Source of the DNA: Hungatella sp. UBA3402
GTDB taxonomy: Bacteria > Bacillota > Clostridia > Lachnospirales > Lachnospiraceae
NCBI GenBank assembly: GCA_002358555.1
Contig: DEPC01000158.1
Coordinates: forward strand, 1-14,499
Direction: 5' to 3'
DNA length: 14,499 nucleotides
Each line of letters opens with the position of its first letter. Position 1 is the stretch's first letter. The notes under the pieces are model-generated. The model ran no database searches, was not told the DNA's origin, and saw only the letters and a program-made list of their open reading frames with translations. Shown one piece after another: positions 13,926 through 14,499 of this stretch. The position numbers and the translations under genes were made by a program.

Positions 13926-13931
13926 TATAAT
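13926..13931 (+). promoter_or_regulatory. Candidate -10 box for the membrane protein gene at the window end
   Basis: A perfect TATAAT lies 45 nt before ATG 13976. The -35 at 17 nt (TTCCCA, 13903-13908) is poor. A better -35-like TTGACG (13875-13880) is followed only by TGAACT at 17 nt. Confidence 0.4.
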
Positions 13932-13975
13932 TAAACTTGTCATAAATCATTTTTTGAAGAAAGGGGAGCTTTATT

Positions 13976-14499
13976 ATGCTGGAATTTTTAGAGACAGGAA
14001 AAGCCTTGTATGTGTTGGTAGCTGTCTGCGCCTTGGGATTGGTAGGACGACTGGTGACACGAAGCCTTTACAAAAGATTAATGAAAGAAACAGATAATAT
14101 GACATTAACGAAGAACCGTTATTTGCGGGATTTAAAGCAGAAAACGGAAAATACATACCGTCTAAACCAGGGTATCCGCAACAGTAGGGTATATTTAGAA
14201 AAGCAACTTACTACTTATCGGTTCCTGGGAATGAGTCTAAGCGCTTGGACAAGCTTTGGAGGACAGATGACAATTTTATGCTTTTTATTAGGAGGTGCGG
14301 CATCCTTTGGAGCTTATTGGTATCGGTGTGACAGTTATTACATAGTATTATATGGTTCTATAGGAATCCTGGCAGGACTTGTGACTATGTTGGCAGATTA
14401 CTGGGCTAATTTGTCAGAGAGAAAACTTCAGCTTCTCAATTCTTTGCAGGATTATATGGAGAATTCTCTGTTTAATCGTCTTGTGCGAGAGACAGCAAT
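13976..14499 (+). CDS. Conserved-looking membrane protein of unknown function, 3'-truncated by window
   Basis: An open frame from ATG 13976 (AAAGGGGAG just upstream) to the end of the window, at least 174 residues. It starts MLEFLETGKALYVLVAVCAL, with one transmembrane helix at about 9-26. A basic, helical cytoplasmic segment follows (about 27-92, rich in Lys, Arg, Gln and Asn). Two further hydrophobic segments lie at about 98-114 and 120-140, then an amphipathic helix (LSERKLQLLNSLQDYMENSL). The layout resembles hypothetical membrane proteins I associate with Lachnospiraceae genomes, but I know no function. Different reading frames of the same stretch contain only short overlapping ORFs. The rest of the gene lies outside the window. 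Confidence 0.85.
   Translation, partial: MLEFLETGKALYVLVAVCALGLVGRLVTRSLYKRLMKETDNMTLTKNRYLRDLKQKTENTYRLNQGIRNSRVYLEKQLTTYRFLGMSLSAWTSFGGQMTILCFLLGGAASFGAYWYRCDSYYIVLYGSIGILAGLVTMLADYWANLSERKLQLLNSLQDYMENSLFNRLVRETA

Noticed and set aside
13897..14097. 66-codon + strand ORF beginning before the terminal membrane protein
   Set aside because: It has no RBS at its ATG and overlaps, in a different frame, the better-supported gene from 13976 that has AAAGGGGAG and a coherent membrane-protein sequence.

Overview
The window is AT-rich, with strong AGGAGG-type ribosome binding sites, consensus sigma-A promoters (TTGACA-17-TATAAT type) and protein families typical of anaerobic Firmicutes. I infer a clostridial gut bacterium of the Lachnospiraceae type. 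No rRNA, tRNA, CRISPR array, phage module or complete insertion sequence is visible.

Region 1 (1-1640, + strand) is the end of a lactose/cellobiose-family PTS operon: the C-terminus of the membrane permease IIC, a small coiled-coil membrane protein, IIA, IIB and a strong terminator. Region 2 (2027-4431, + strand) holds a histidine phosphatase with its own terminator. A promoter then drives a Cof-type HAD phosphatase and an MTA/SAH nucleosidase. Region 3 (4441-6123) is an array of hairpins followed, on the - strand, by an ECF sigma factor and its overlapping zinc-finger membrane anti-sigma factor. Region 4 (6507-7271) is a decayed alpha/beta-hydrolase gene with an intact promoter and start but a stop at codon 12, no oxyanion strand and no catalytic His. 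A nested palindromic element follows it.

Region 5 (7294-11470, - strand) contains a 1069-residue fusion of an endonuclease Q-like PHP nuclease to a UvrD-type helicase. It carries two candidate sliding-clamp motifs, one at the end of each half. Upstream of it lies an AbrB-type antitoxin/RelE-type toxin pair with a promoter and an overlapping inverted repeat. Region 6 (11649-13774) has bioY, the biotin ECF-transporter S component, behind a promoter whose -35 box lies inside a BirA-like operator. It shares a bidirectional terminator with a convergent gene for an exported metallo-beta-lactamase-fold protein that has a long acidic Ser/Gln/Glu-rich stalk. The window ends inside a conserved-looking membrane protein gene (13976 onward).

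The most interesting items are the nuclease-helicase fusion with its two clamp motifs, and the structured inverted repeats lying between convergent genes. Starts were reassigned for PTS IIA (941), the nuclease-helicase (10503) and the MBL protein (13711) from promoter and ribosome-binding-site positions. All family assignments come from reading motifs; no database search was possible.
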